Below are positions 16,563-25,976 of a DNA stretch of 64,000 nt, piece after piece. Below the pieces are notes generated by a model, which searched no databases, was not told the origin of the DNA, and saw nothing but the letters and a program-made list of their open reading frames with translations. The stretch comes from Chryseobacterium sp. VAUSW3 (GTDB lineage Bacteria; Bacteroidota; Bacteroidia; Flavobacteriales; Weeksellaceae), in the NCBI RefSeq assembly GCF_002205795.1, contig NZ_NIUY01000002.1, forward strand, positions 744,001 through 808,000, read 5' to 3'. Positions within the stretch are counted from its first letter, which is position 1. Each line of letters starts with the position of its first letter. Made by a program: the position numbers and the translations under genes.

Positions 16563-17876
16563 ATGAAAAAACGACTCCTTTCTGCTGCTGCCGTTTCGTT
16601 CCTTGGAATGATCATCAACGCACAGCAAATTAAATTCGAGGAATATGATCTTCCAAACGGGCTGCACGTAATTCTTCATCAGGACAACACCGCTCCTGTA
16701 GTGACAACAGGTGTAATGTATCACGTAGGTGCAAAAGATGAAGCGGTGGGAAGAACCGGTATGGCGCACTTTTTTGAGCATTTGCTTTTCGAGGGAACCA
16801 AAAACATTAAACGCGGCGACTGGTTCAAAATTGTTTCGTCTAACGGCGGAACCAACAATGCCAACACCACCAACGACAGAACTTATTATTACGAAACTTT
16901 CCCGTCGAATAACGAACAGCTTGGTTTGTGGATGGAAAGTGAAAGAATGAAAAGCGGTACGGTAAACCAAATCGGAGTCGATACCCAGAGAGAAGTGGTA
17001 AAGGAAGAAAAGCGTTTGAGAATGGATAACCAACCTTACGGAAATCTTTTCACCGCAGTGCAGAATAATCTTTTCACCAAACATCCATATCATTGGTCAA
17101 CCATTGGTTCGATGGAGGATCTGAATGCTGCTACCCTATCAGAATTTCAGGATTTTTATAAAAAGTTCTATGTTCCGAACAATGCGACTTTAGTTGTAGC
17201 CGGCGACATCAAGCCTGAGCAGACCAAAAAATGGATTCTCGAATATTACGGTGACATCCCAAAAGGTACTGTGTACCCGAAAAATTTCCCCAAAGACGAC
17301 CCAATTACTAAAGAAAAAGAAGTAACGGTTACCGATAAAAACATCCAGCTTCCGGCCTATGTTTTTGCGTACAGAACACCTTCAAACAAAGAAAAAGATG
17401 CTTATATTCTCGATATGCTTTCGTCTTATTTAAGCAGCGGAAAATCATCGGTGCTTTATAAAAAATTAGTGGATCAGGAGAAAAAAGCGCTTCAGGTTCA
17501 GGCTTTCAACCAAGGTCTTGAAGATGCGGGAATTTTTGCGTTTTTCGCTATTCCAATGGGTTCTACCACGAAAAGTACGCTTCAAAGCGACATTGATGCG
17601 GAAATTAAAAAGCTTCAAACTATCCTGATTTCTGAGGAAGATTACCAGAAACTTCAGAACCAGTTCGAAAATCAGTTTGTAAACTCAAACTCTTCAATTC
17701 AGGGAATCGCAAGTTCTTTGGCGACCAACCACGTATTGATGGGCGACACCAATCTCATCAATAAAGAACTGGACATTTACCGTTCTGTATCAAGACAAGA
17801 TATTATGAATGCCGCAAAAAAATACCTTAACCCAAACCAAAGAATCATCATCAATTACTTACCTGAAAAAAAATAA
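16563..17876 (+). CDS. M16 family zinc protease, catalytic member
   Basis: 437 residues with a Sec signal peptide (MKKRLLSAAAVSFLGMIINA-QQ). The inverted zinc motif H69-F-F-E72-H73 in GMAHFFEHLLFEGT is intact, with a downstream Glu (about residue 146) in QREVVKEEKRL as third ligand. The second half carries the M16 C-domain (VPNNATLVVAGDI and later SSYLSSGKSSVLYKKLV). M16 clamshell proteases degrade short unfolded peptides. This one is half-length and should pair with the next gene, which starts 3 nt downstream. Both products are exported, so the heterodimer would act in the periplasm. Confidence 0.92.
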   Translation: MKKRLLSAAAVSFLGMIINAQQIKFEEYDLPNGLHVILHQDNTAPVVTTGVMYHVGAKDEAVGRTGMAHFFEHLLFEGTKNIKRGDWFKIVSSNGGTNNANTTNDRTYYYETFPSNNEQLGLWMESERMKSGTVNQIGVDTQREVVKEEKRLRMDNQPYGNLFTAVQNNLFTKHPYHWSTIGSMEDLNAATLSEFQDFYKKFYVPNNATLVVAGDIKPEQTKKWILEYYGDIPKGTVYPKNFPKDDPITKEKEVTVTDKNIQLPAYVFAYRTPSNKEKDAYILDMLSSYLSSGKSSVLYKKLVDQEKKALQVQAFNQGLEDAGIFAFFAIPMGSTTKSTLQSDIDAEIKKLQTILISEEDYQKLQNQFENQFVNSNSSIQGIASSLATNHVLMGDTNLINKELDIYRSVSRQDIMNAAKKYLNPNQRIIINYLPEKK

Positions 17877-17879
17877 TCC

Positions 17880-19925
17880 ATGAAATACAACTTTAAATAT
17901 ATCGCGGCCGCATTTTTAATTTCAGGAATGCTGTCTGCACAAAAAATCAATAAGGACGAAATGCCTAAACCAGGCCCTACTCCTACAATCAACATAACGA
18001 AACCGAAAACTTTCACCCTGAAAAACGGACTTACCGTAATGGTGGTTGAAAACAATAAATTACCAAGGGTAAACATGAGCCTTTCTATAGACAGGCCGCC
18101 GGTTTACGAAGGTAAAATTGTTGGGGTAAGCCAGATTATGGCAGATCAGCTCGGTAGCGGAACAACGTCGATGAGCAAAGAAGATTTCAACAAGAAAATT
18201 GATTTTCTTGGGGCAAATTTAAACTTCTCTTCAGCCGGTGCAAATGCCAACACGCTTTCGAAATATTTCCCTCAGGTTTTAGGTTTGATGGCGGATGCGA
18301 TTGTAAACCCTAAATTTTCTGAAACAGAAGTAAAAAACTCAAAAGACAGAATGATCGAAGGTTTGAAAGCCGACGAGAAAAACGCAAGTTCAATTGCGAA
18401 CCGTGTTTCCACCGCGCTTACGTACGGAAAAAACACTGCCAGAGGTGAGTTTGAAACAGAGGAAAGCATCAAAAACATTCAGCTGGCTGATGTGCAGAAT
18501 ATGTACAATAAGTATTACACACCCAACAATGCATATTTGGTTGTAGTTGGTGATGTGAAATACAACGACGCCAAAAAAATGATTGAAAAGGCATTTTCAG
18601 GCTGGAAAAAATCGAACACCACTTTCGCCGCATTGGAACCTGCAGCAAACGTTGCAGCGACGGAAATTAATGTAGTTGATGTACCTACTGCTGTTCAGTC
18701 GGTAGTTTCTGTTGGAAACATCAATAATCTAAAGATGAGTGATCCTAACTATTTCTCGTCGATGATTGCCAATTACATTTTAGGAGGCGGCGGTGAAGCC
18801 AGACTTTTCATGAATCTTCGTGAGAAAAACGGATTTACGTATGGCGCTTACTCATCGCTTACTGCAAGTAAATATTCGCCAAGTTTTTCTGCAAATTCAA
18901 GTGTAAGAAACGAAGTGACCGACAAAGCGGTAAAAGAATTTATGAACGAACTGAACGCAATTTCTAAAGTAACTCCAGAAGAGCTTGCGAACGCCAAAGC
19001 AAAACTGAAAGGAGACTTCATCCGTTCTTTGGAAAGACCGGAAACCATCGCAAGATTTGCGCTTAATGAAAAAGTACAGAATTTGCCTGCAGATTTCTAT
19101 ACAAACTATCTGAAATCAATCGATAAAGTAACTGCAGCAGATGTTTCAGCAGCAGTGAAAGCCACAATTTTGCCAAACCAAAGCCGTATTTTCGTAGCAG
19201 GTAAAGCTGCAGATATTTCTGAAGGTCTTGAAAAATTGGGTTATCCGGTTAAATATTATGATAATGAAGCCAATCCAACCGCAAAACCTTCCTCGCAGAA
19301 GATGGATGCAAGCGTGACTTTATCTACGGTTGCAGAAAAATATATTTCTGCCATCGGTGGTTCAGCAGCGGTTGAGAAAATAAATTCCATTACCACTGAT
19401 GCTTCGGCAAAAGTACAGGGAATGGATCTCGACATGAACATGATTCAGGCAAAAGGCGCTAAAATGAAAATGGAAATCAAAATGATGGGCAACACCTTCC
19501 AGAAAATTGTTTTCGATGGTAAAGATGGTTTCATGGAGATGCAGGGACAGAAGACACCCATGCCGGAAGAAGCTAAGAAGGAACTTGCCGCTTCTACAGA
19601 GCTTTTCCCGGAGCTTGGTTTTGCTAAATCTGCAGATTACAAGCTTACAGGAATTGAAAAATTCGAGAATGAAGATGCTTACGTTGTAAAAAAAGATAAA
19701 AATACGTATTACTACAGCGTGAAAACAGGTCTGAAACTTGGCGAAACCAAAATGCAGAAAGGCCCTCAGGGAGAAATGGCAGTGCCTACTGTTTTCGGTG
19801 ATTACAAAGTAGTTTCAGGTGTAAAACTTCCGTACAAAATGTCGCAGAATATGGGCGGAATGCCGGTAGATTTCACCGTGAAGTCTTACCAGATCAACCA
19901 GTCCAAAGATTCAGACTTCAAATAA
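17880..19925 (+). CDS. M16 family protease-like subunit with C-terminal extension
   Basis: 681 residues with a signal peptide (ends SAQ). Residues 30-465 form an M16 pair of domains, but the zinc motif is absent: the matching segment reads VSQIMADQLGSGTTSMS. The substrate-binding R/Y motif LGGGGEARLFMNLREKNGFT-YG is kept. It is therefore the non-catalytic partner of the gene 3 nt upstream, as in other two-gene M16 systems. Residues 475-681 are an extra beta-rich domain (EKYISAIGGSAAVEKINSI, then strands around KIVFDGKDGFMEMQGQ and YYYSVKTGLKLGETKMQ). This resembles the half-barrel fold of LolA/LolB-like lipoprotein carriers, an inference from pattern only. Confidence 0.88.
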   Translation: MKYNFKYIAAAFLISGMLSAQKINKDEMPKPGPTPTINITKPKTFTLKNGLTVMVVENNKLPRVNMSLSIDRPPVYEGKIVGVSQIMADQLGSGTTSMSKEDFNKKIDFLGANLNFSSAGANANTLSKYFPQVLGLMADAIVNPKFSETEVKNSKDRMIEGLKADEKNASSIANRVSTALTYGKNTARGEFETEESIKNIQLADVQNMYNKYYTPNNAYLVVVGDVKYNDAKKMIEKAFSGWKKSNTTFAALEPAANVAATEINVVDVPTAVQSVVSVGNINNLKMSDPNYFSSMIANYILGGGGEARLFMNLREKNGFTYGAYSSLTASKYSPSFSANSSVRNEVTDKAVKEFMNELNAISKVTPEELANAKAKLKGDFIRSLERPETIARFALNEKVQNLPADFYTNYLKSIDKVTAADVSAAVKATILPNQSRIFVAGKAADISEGLEKLGYPVKYYDNEANPTAKPSSQKMDASVTLSTVAEKYISAIGGSAAVEKINSITTDASAKVQGMDLDMNMIQAKGAKMKMEIKMMGNTFQKIVFDGKDGFMEMQGQKTPMPEEAKKELAASTELFPELGFAKSADYKLTGIEKFENEDAYVVKKDKNTYYYSVKTGLKLGETKMQKGPQGEMAVPTVFGDYKVVSGVKLPYKMSQNMGGMPVDFTVKSYQINQSKDSDFK

Positions 19926-19944
19926 CTTTAATTTAATTATTTAT

Positions 19945-19973
19945 AAAAACGGCAGCGGGAGTTGCCGTTTTTT
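19945..19973 (+). terminator. Rho-independent terminator after the M16 pair
   Basis: Stem AAAAACGGCA with TGCCGTTTTT around an 8-nt loop, followed by a T run, 20 nt past the stop codon. Confidence 0.85.
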
Positions 19974-20084
19974 GTATTAAAAATCGTCATCTTTTAAGGA
20001 AATCAGAACGTTATCAACGACAGTTATTTCAAAAGGCACAATAATTGTAAATATTTTTACATCAATCAAAAAAAATAAAAAGCC

Positions 20085-20339
20085 ATGTCAGAAAATATAC
20101 TTTCTTTAGAAGATCTGAAATTTTTGGAAAAACTTCATTCTCATTACGGCCTAGAATTTATCAGATTTGATGATGCCGGAATTAAAATTAACAATCAGGA
20201 TCTTCTTAATGATGATCTTTCGAAAACCGATCATTTCAACCTTTTAAATGAAATTTCGAAAAAACTGAAGTACAGATTAAATTCTAATTTCCAGATGAAT
20301 TTTACAAGTTCTTTTAATTTCGATGTAGTTCGCGTTTAA
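20085..20339 (+). CDS. Small protein of unknown function, 84 aa
   Basis: A short, mostly helical, charged protein (MSENILSLEDLKFLEKLHSH; later FNLLNEISKKLKYRL) ending in alternating polar and aromatic residues (NFQMNFTSSFNFDVVRV). It has no signal peptide, no cysteines and no recognised motif. It is supported as a gene by an isolated open frame with its own downstream terminator and no competing frame. It stands between the M16 pair and the two-component genes. Confidence 0.6.
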   Translation: MSENILSLEDLKFLEKLHSHYGLEFIRFDDAGIKINNQDLLNDDLSKTDHFNLLNEISKKLKYRLNSNFQMNFTSSFNFDVVRV

Positions 20340-20364
20340 ACTATCACTTTCATATAACACACAA

Positions 20365-20394
20365 AAAAGACAAACTTCAGGGTTTGTCTTTTAC
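20365..20394. terminator. Bidirectional terminator between the 84-aa gene and the response regulator
   Basis: Stem AAAAGACAAAC with GTTTGTCTTTT, 6-nt loop, A/T runs on both sides. It serves the plus-strand gene ending at 20339 and the minus-strand gene ending at 20418. Confidence 0.8.
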
Positions 20395-20417
20395 ATTTCT
20401 AGCTTCAAATAAAAAAT

Positions 20418-20783
20418 TTATTCAGTCAACTGATGGAGTTTATCCACCACTTCATCTATTTCGAATGGTTTTGCGATAAAAGCGTTGGCACCAGACTGTA
20501 TTGCGGTATGCTCTAACCCTCGGCTGGCCGACATCATGACTACGGGAATATTCTTCGTGATTTCATTTTCTTTTAACTTTTTGCAGATATCTCTTCCGTC
20601 TTCACCGGAAAGCCACATATCCAGAAGAATGATATCGGGCTTCGAAATTGATTCTACATAACTGAAAATCTCGGAACCGCGTTCGAATGCGTTGACTTCG
20701 AAGCCTTCGAAATCGAGCATAATTCCTAAAGAATCCAGAATCGAAACATCATCATCAACAATTATTATTTTTTTTGAATTCAT
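20418..20783 (-). CDS. Single-domain response regulator (CheY-like)
   Basis: 121 residues, a receiver domain only. The acidic pocket is D9-D10 in IIIVDDDVS, the phospho-acceptor is D55 in LLDMWLSGEDG, the switch residue is in VVMMSAS, and the invariant Lys is in FIAKPFE. There is no DNA-binding or enzymatic output domain, so it signals by protein contact or phosphorelay. It starts 4 nt after the histidine kinase stop codon, so it is the cognate partner in a two-gene operon. Confidence 0.93.
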   Translation of the reverse strand: MNSKKIIIVDDDVSILDSLGIMLDFEGFEVNAFERGSEIFSYVESISKPDIILLDMWLSGEDGRDICKKLKENEITKNIPVVMMSASRGLEHTAIQSGANAFIAKPFEIDEVVDKLHQLTE

Positions 20784-20787
20784 TTTC

Positions 20788-22641
20788 TTAATTAATTTTA
20801 CGGTCTACAAGAGGAAGCGAGAAACAGAATGTGGAGCCTTTTCCTAAGGTACTTTCCACCCAAATTTTTCCGTTCGAGCGCTCCACAATTTGCGCTGCAA
20901 TGTAAAGCCCTAATCCCAGTCCGGGGAAAGTATTCTGTTCATCCCCACTTACGCGGTAATACTGTTCAAAAACTCTTGCTTTTTTATCTTCCGGCATCCC
21001 GATCCCAAAATCCTGCACAGTAAAAATGGCAAAATTGCCGTCATTTTTTATATCTACCAGAATTTCTACGGCATCAGGAGAATATTTGATTGCGTTTGAA
21101 ATTAAATTGGTGATTACCTGACTTATACGTTCCCTGTCAGCAAATACTGCTCCTACATTTTCAGTGTTAAGTTTTATTTTATGGAGGGTCGACATCTGCA
21201 GTTCTTCAGCATTCTCCAGCACGAGTTTCTCAAAATCGAAGTCGCTCTCATTAAGGTGTATTTTTCCTGAGTTAATTTTAGTAACATCCAGCAAATCGCC
21301 GACTAAAGAAGTAAGCTTCACCACCTGAAGATCCATTTTTTTGGCAAATTCAGCGTTTTTTTCGTCCCCTGTTTTCTTCAGCATTCTTTCTAAAACCTGC
21401 GCATAGAGTTTCAGTGAAGTTAAAGGAGTTTTCAGTTCATGGCTAGCAATACCGAGGAAAGTATCTTTCTGAGTAACCAGATTCTTGAATTCGTTGATAT
21501 CGGTACTAGTTCCGATCCATTTTAAAACTTCGCCGTTTTTTAGTACCGGTAACGCACGGGTTAAAAACCAACGGTATTCCTGCTTTCCAGCATCGAAAAT
21601 ACGGTATTCAATTTCGAAACCTTTTTGGTTTACACAGCTCTCGTTCCATACTTTAGATAATTTAAAAGCATCTTCGGGATGAATAATCTTCATAAAACTG
21701 AAATCTTGATCTCGCTTTTCTTCCGGAGTGAGCAAATTGAGCATCTGTTCATTACAATACTCCACCTTACCTTCTGCATCTGTTTTCCAAACCATTTGTG
21801 GCATTGCTTCGGCAAGATTTCGGTATTCGTCTTCTTTTGCCTGGCTAAGGTTTTTGGCATTCACTAATTCGGTAACATCTACCGCCACATTCATGATCGC
21901 ATAAATTTTTCCCTGTGCGTCGTAGAGCGGTTTGTAAGAAAAGTTATAATAAAAAGTCTGCAGCACGCCATCGACAACAAGATCTACTTTATCTTCTTTG
22001 GCGGTATATGGAATGCCTGTTGCGAATATATTTTTTAAAATATCAATAAATGGCTGGCCTTTCAGTTCCGGCAACGCTTCTTCAAGTTTTTTGCCAATTA
22101 CAGACCGGTCTTTACCCCAAGTTTTTATCATCTGATCATTAGCAAAATCGATGATTAGGTCTTCACCAAGATAAATAGCAGTTGAATAATCTGAAATCTC
22201 CATCAGTTCCTTGAAGCGAATTTCGCTTTCCTGAAGCTTTTTTTCAGAAAGTACTTTATCGGTAACATCGGTGGCTACAACGCTCACTCCTGTTATTTTA
22301 CCTTCAAAAAAAACCGGTGAATAAATAAAATCAAAGTAACTGTCGGTAAGCACACCGTCTTTCATCAGCATTGCCAAAACGCTGTTGCCTTTATAGGCAA
22401 TACCTGTGTTATAAACATTCTTTAATATCCGTGGAAACTCCTGATCACGGATTTCCGGAATTGCCTCAAGAATCGGAAGCCCGATAACGTTTGTATCTTT
22501 TCCCCATAAATCTAAAATCTGTTTATTGGCAATTTCAACCACCTGGTCCTCGCCCATCAACATTGCCAAAGCAACAGGAGCCTGACTTAAAAGCGTGGTT
22601 AAAGAGTCTAAACTCACATTATTAAGGAGAAAATTTTTCAT
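20788..22641 (-). CDS. PAS-domain sensor histidine kinase, soluble
   Basis: 617 residues without membrane helices. Three PAS domains lie in series (about 12-130, 142-262 and 273-390). The first two are close relatives of each other (both have DLWGKD/KTWGKD and EAxPEL/EI), so they arose by duplication; the third is a PAS_3 type with HPED. The HisKA domain carries His about residue 401 in GIASHELKTPLTSLKLY. HATPase_c has the N box NLISNAIKYSPDA, G1 DFGIGMP and G2 GLGLGLYIAAQIV. It is a cytoplasmic sensor of an unknown, possibly redox or small-ligand, signal, and would phosphorylate the receiver protein encoded 4 nt downstream. Confidence 0.92.
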   Translation of the reverse strand: MKNFLLNNVSLDSLTTLLSQAPVALAMLMGEDQVVEIANKQILDLWGKDTNVIGLPILEAIPEIRDQEFPRILKNVYNTGIAYKGNSVLAMLMKDGVLTDSYFDFIYSPVFFEGKITGVSVVATDVTDKVLSEKKLQESEIRFKELMEISDYSTAIYLGEDLIIDFANDQMIKTWGKDRSVIGKKLEEALPELKGQPFIDILKNIFATGIPYTAKEDKVDLVVDGVLQTFYYNFSYKPLYDAQGKIYAIMNVAVDVTELVNAKNLSQAKEDEYRNLAEAMPQMVWKTDAEGKVEYCNEQMLNLLTPEEKRDQDFSFMKIIHPEDAFKLSKVWNESCVNQKGFEIEYRIFDAGKQEYRWFLTRALPVLKNGEVLKWIGTSTDINEFKNLVTQKDTFLGIASHELKTPLTSLKLYAQVLERMLKKTGDEKNAEFAKKMDLQVVKLTSLVGDLLDVTKINSGKIHLNESDFDFEKLVLENAEELQMSTLHKIKLNTENVGAVFADRERISQVITNLISNAIKYSPDAVEILVDIKNDGNFAIFTVQDFGIGMPEDKKARVFEQYYRVSGDEQNTFPGLGLGLYIAAQIVERSNGKIWVESTLGKGSTFCFSLPLVDRKIN

Positions 22642-22809
22642 TGCTGCAATTTAAAAAAAAATTTAGTTCATGGATAAAATTCTTTAAACTAAATAGTTAT
22701 TTTTTTATTTCTGCCGAAACGTCTTTTCCCTCAGAAAATCTCAAAAAAAAATTGAATCAATACGGGTAAGAACTATATAAATTTATACTTTTTATTTGAA
22801 AATATTAAC

Positions 22810-22817
22810 TATATTTG
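22810..22817 (+). promoter_or_regulatory. -7 element of the secG promoter
   Basis: TATATTTG, 23 nt before the secG ATG at 22841. The upstream -33 region is AT-rich without a well-spaced TTG. Confidence 0.5.
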
Positions 22818-22840
22818 CACTTCTTAAACTTAAAAATAAA

Positions 22841-23188
22841 ATGAGCACAATATTTACCTTATTCATGATCCTGATCATGATTTTAAGTATTTTACTAATC
22901 ATCATCATTATGGCCCAAAATCCGAAGGGAGGTGGTCTTTCAGGAACTTTCGGGGGTACATCTTCCGCACAGTTCGGTGTTCAGAGAACAAATGATTTTA
23001 TGGAGAGAGCGACATGGATTCTTGGTGGTGCTATTGTGTTCCTAATTCTGTTAAGCGTAATTTTAACAGCGAAGCCTACCCCTTCAATGCAACAGGTTCC
23101 TGCGAGAACTGAAGCTCCGGCTCCGCAAACTGCTCCTGGTACTAACAGTACAACTACATTGCCTGTTCCGGCTCCGGCAGGAAAATAA
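22841..23188 (+). CDS. secG: Preprotein translocase subunit SecG
   Basis: 115 residues starting at MSTIFTLFMI. The open frame extends 45 nt further up, but that part overlaps the -7 promoter box and adds non-family sequence. Two membrane helices (about 4-25 and 60-80) are joined by the diagnostic cytoplasmic loop MAQNPKGGGLSGTFGG followed by QFGVQRTNDFMERAT. A Pro/Ala/Thr-rich tail of about 35 residues follows the second helix. SecG assists SecYE during protein export through the inner membrane. It is monocistronic with a strong terminator. Confidence 0.95.
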   Translation: MSTIFTLFMILIMILSILLIIIIMAQNPKGGGLSGTFGGTSSAQFGVQRTNDFMERATWILGGAIVFLILLSVILTAKPTPSMQQVPARTEAPAPQTAPGTNSTTTLPVPAPAGK

Positions 23189-23205
23189 CATCAGCATAAC
23201 AATAT

Positions 23206-23244
23206 AAAAAATCGGTTAAGAAATTTCTTAACCGATTTTTTTTT
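23206..23244 (+). terminator. Rho-independent terminator after secG
   Basis: A perfect palindromic stem centred on AAATTT (AATCGGTTAAG with CTTAACCGATT) followed by a T run, 18 nt past the stop. It can also work for the minus-strand gene ending at 23256. Confidence 0.85.
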
Positions 23245-23255
23245 GTGGAAAATAT

Positions 23256-24290
23256 TTAAGAATTAAAGTCCTTCTCCGCAATTCCCCAAAACTCATCCTG
23301 GTGCTGAACAAAAAGGCAGTGAATCCATGAATCCAGGGATATCTTCTCGATAACATCATTATCTATTTTTTTGAATTCAGTATTGAAAAACTGTTTTTCG
23401 ACATTCAGAGCATTCCGGTTAAGTATAAGAATGTTTTCTTCGTTATAAAAAGGATAGTTCTTGATATCGCAATTGGTTGTAATTAATTTTTTACCGGCTG
23501 CCAAAGCCTCGAAAGTCCTCATGGTAAGCCCATTTTGAAATGGCTTGTTAATATCAAGTACCGCAAAAGCTTGATCATAAATTCCGCTAATTTCAGTATG
23601 TGACAGTTTTTTGAAACTGAGCTTTTCCATATCGAAATTCATCATATTTTTATCGAAAATCTTTTTAAGCATAAAAGCAACTCTGCCGGGAGCATAGTAA
23701 TAAAAAAAAGTTTTCAGCTTTAGATTTGTACATTGTTCCCTTATTTTTTCGCCTATTAAATAGCGGTCTGTATGGGCACTGCCGATAAAAACGAGATCAA
23801 ATTCGGGTTTGGGATTTTGGTTTTGCTTTTTGTATTCATTTAAAAAAAAGAGCGGCCGGAAATGCACATTATACTTTTTTGAATCTGCAGGTTCGAAGGT
23901 AAAATTATGATCAAAAAAAGGAAAAAGCTTCAGAAATTTGGGATATTCTGTCACTGCATCGTAAGAATAAAAAATCTTTTCTGTCTCGGGATTTGTGTCT
24001 GCGAATTTCTTCAAAAAAAACAGGGGTACAGATTCACCTTTAATCAAAAGAAAATAATCGTATTTCGTTCCTTTAATCTGTTGCCAAAGTTTTTCATAAT
24101 ACCGGTTTACTTTCTTTTGGAACAATCTGCTTTTCACCCTGATCATCCCTTTGGTGAAGACAGAATCTGAGGGTCTTTCGTTATAGAAATCTACCTCGGC
24201 TCCCAGTTCACGCAACCGGTTGCAGATTGCAGCTTCGTAACCGAAAAAGTTGGCCGAGATCAATAATATTTTCTTCTGGCTAAAATTCAT
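23256..24290 (-). CDS. CgeB/glycosyltransferase-like protein of surface-glycan synthesis
   Basis: 344 residues. The N-terminus KKILLISANFFGYEAAICNR is a Rossmann-like start for a GT-B fold. The central YSYDAVTEYPKFLKLFPFFD and DLVFIGSAHTDRYLI, and the C-terminal GLTMRTFEALAAGKKLITTN (an E/G-rich donor-binding loop), fit the CgeB/DUF3880 glycosyltransferase group found in capsule and exopolysaccharide clusters. The donor and acceptor cannot be read from sequence. Its start overlaps the stop of the epimerase gene by 4 nt (ATGA), so they are translationally coupled. It is the last gene of the four-gene cluster. Confidence 0.7.
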   Translation of the reverse strand: MNFSQKKILLISANFFGYEAAICNRLRELGAEVDFYNERPSDSVFTKGMIRVKSRLFQKKVNRYYEKLWQQIKGTKYDYFLLIKGESVPLFFLKKFADTNPETEKIFYSYDAVTEYPKFLKLFPFFDHNFTFEPADSKKYNVHFRPLFFLNEYKKQNQNPKPEFDLVFIGSAHTDRYLIGEKIREQCTNLKLKTFFYYYAPGRVAFMLKKIFDKNMMNFDMEKLSFKKLSHTEISGIYDQAFAVLDINKPFQNGLTMRTFEALAAGKKLITTNCDIKNYPFYNEENILILNRNALNVEKQFFNTEFKKIDNDVIEKISLDSWIHCLFVQHQDEFWGIAEKDFNS

Positions 24291-25423
24291 GATTTCAGAA
24301 ATCCTTTTTGCTTCATTTCAATAAGGGAATTTTGAAAATTATTTTCATGAACCGGCTGTTTTAACACCCAATCTGTAAAATCAGAAATTCCCTCCTCGAA
24401 ACTCACTGTCGGTTCAAAATTCAGGATTCTTTTCATCTTCGAGAGATCCGCGAAGTTATGTCGTATATCTCCAATTCTGAAATCCCCCGAGACATTGATT
24501 TTCTCTTGTTTCCCATACATTTTCGCCAACATTTTCGCTACGGAAAGTACCGAGGTTGGCTTTCCGGTTCCCACATTTATAATTTCGTTGCTGGCGAGAT
24601 CATTTTTTAAACTTCTGAAAGTAGCTTCTACCGTGTCTTCAATGTTGATAAAATCACGGCTTGGCAGACCATCTTCGAAAACATTTATCTCTTTCCCACT
24701 CAAGATCTGTGTTGAAAATATAGATAAAATTCCGGTGTAGGGATTAAGTAAAGACTGCCCCACGCCATAAACATTCTGATACCGAAGAATCACAAAGGGA
24801 AGCGCAACTGAAGAGCAAACCAGTTTTACCATTTCCTCCTGCTGGAGTTTGGTTAATCCGTAATAAGAAGTTGGGTGTAGTGTTGATGATTCATCGGTAG
24901 CAACAGGCGTCAACGACCGACCTTTATCATCTGTCATCTCATAAAATCCCTGCTCCATTAAAGTTAAAGTTCGGTTTTCGGGATACACCGTTTCGTTATC
25001 AGCATTCCGATATCTCCCTTCACCATAAACGGCACGTGAAGATGCAAGGACAAATTTCTTTACATTGTGGGTCTTATTCACCAGGACATCAAGCAGCAAA
25101 GCAGTACCGGAAACATTCACACGATTGTATTTTTCGATCTCATACATGGATTGGCCCGTACCGGTTTCAGCCGCAAAGTGAATTACTGCATCGGCGTTTT
25201 CAAGAGCTGTTTCAACATCATTTCGGTTGGTAATGTCGCCTTTAATGAAATCCACTTTTCCCGAAATACTTTGGTAAAGCGGCGAATCGATCTCCGGATT
25301 TTCGCCATGAATCTGGGGTGAGAGATTATCGAGAACCGTCACCGAGCAGCCCTCTTTTAACAACCGTAACGCCAGCCGGCTTCCGATAAAACCTGCACCA
25401 CCGGTAATCATTATCTTTTTCAA
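24287..25423 (-). CDS. NAD-dependent epimerase/dehydratase family protein
   Basis: 378 residues of extended-SDR type. NAD is bound by GGAGFIGSRLALRL (residues 8-21). The catalytic Tyr-x3-Lys is SYYGLTKLQ, with a Ser upstream in LASSRAVYG. Substrate-region motifs are RYQNVYGVGQSL and SRDFINIEDTVEA. This is a nucleotide-sugar epimerase or dehydratase (UDP-glucose 4-epimerase-like), or a reductase acting on a nucleotide sugar; the exact substrate is not clear. It lies 1 nt after the acyltransferase stop and overlaps the next gene by 4 nt. Confidence 0.88.
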   Translation of the reverse strand: MKKIMITGGAGFIGSRLALRLLKEGCSVTVLDNLSPQIHGENPEIDSPLYQSISGKVDFIKGDITNRNDVETALENADAVIHFAAETGTGQSMYEIEKYNRVNVSGTALLLDVLVNKTHNVKKFVLASSRAVYGEGRYRNADNETVYPENRTLTLMEQGFYEMTDDKGRSLTPVATDESSTLHPTSYYGLTKLQQEEMVKLVCSSVALPFVILRYQNVYGVGQSLLNPYTGILSIFSTQILSGKEINVFEDGLPSRDFINIEDTVEATFRSLKNDLASNEIINVGTGKPTSVLSVAKMLAKMYGKQEKINVSGDFRIGDIRHNFADLSKMKRILNFEPTVSFEEGISDFTDWVLKQPVHENNFQNSLIEMKQKGFLKS

Positions 25424-25424
25424 C

Positions 25425-25976
25425 TTATTTACCTGTTTTTTCCCAAACCTGAGTTTGGGGATTATATCTTTTTACAATTTCCGCAGGCGATCCAACAATC
25501 ACACAATAATCGGGAAAAACTCCCCTTACCACAGAATTTGCACCCACAATACACTGTTTCCCCAGAATGGTTCCAGCCATAATCGCAGCACCCATTCCTA
25601 TAAAACAATTGTCCCCAATTTTGGTTTCTTTTACCAATATTTTCTGTTTTACTACATGTGCGCCAATTTCTGTATAATCGTGATCGATATTGGTAATGAA
25701 AACATTCGCCAAAATAAGGGAGCTTTTCCCTATTTCGAGAGTTCCGGCAGAAGTAATATGTACATTCTGCGAAATCACGACATCATCTTTGATGTGAATG
25801 CTTCCTCCAGCTAAAGTTTCCATTCGGAGGTGAGGAAAAATCCTCACTTTTTTCCCGATAAAAACATAGCGGATCCCTTTCAGAAAGATGGGTTTCCCAA
25901 GATAAGATGGCAACCCAAATTTTCCGAAAAAAGCCGAATAGCATAATGCTCTAAATCCCCAAATTAGTTTATCCAT
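25425..25976 (-). CDS. Hexapeptide-repeat acyltransferase (LbH, WcaF/VatD-like)
   Basis: 183 residues. The centre is a left-handed beta-helix of imperfect hexapeptides (GGSIHIKDDVVISQNVHI, then GTLEIGKSSLILANVFI). The C-terminal half carries the O-acetyltransferase signature IGDNCFIGMGAAIMAGTILG and VIVGSPAEIVKRY. It would acetylate a sugar in a surface glycan using acetyl-CoA. It overlaps the GT2 gene by 8 nt and precedes the epimerase gene by 1 nt. An N-terminal amphipathic stretch (LIWGFRALCYSAFFGKFG) resembles those of colanic acid acetyltransferases. Confidence 0.88.
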   Translation of the reverse strand: MDKLIWGFRALCYSAFFGKFGLPSYLGKPIFLKGIRYVFIGKKVRIFPHLRMETLAGGSIHIKDDVVISQNVHITSAGTLEIGKSSLILANVFITNIDHDYTEIGAHVVKQKILVKETKIGDNCFIGMGAAIMAGTILGKQCIVGANSVVRGVFPDYCVIVGSPAEIVKRYNPQTQVWEKTGK

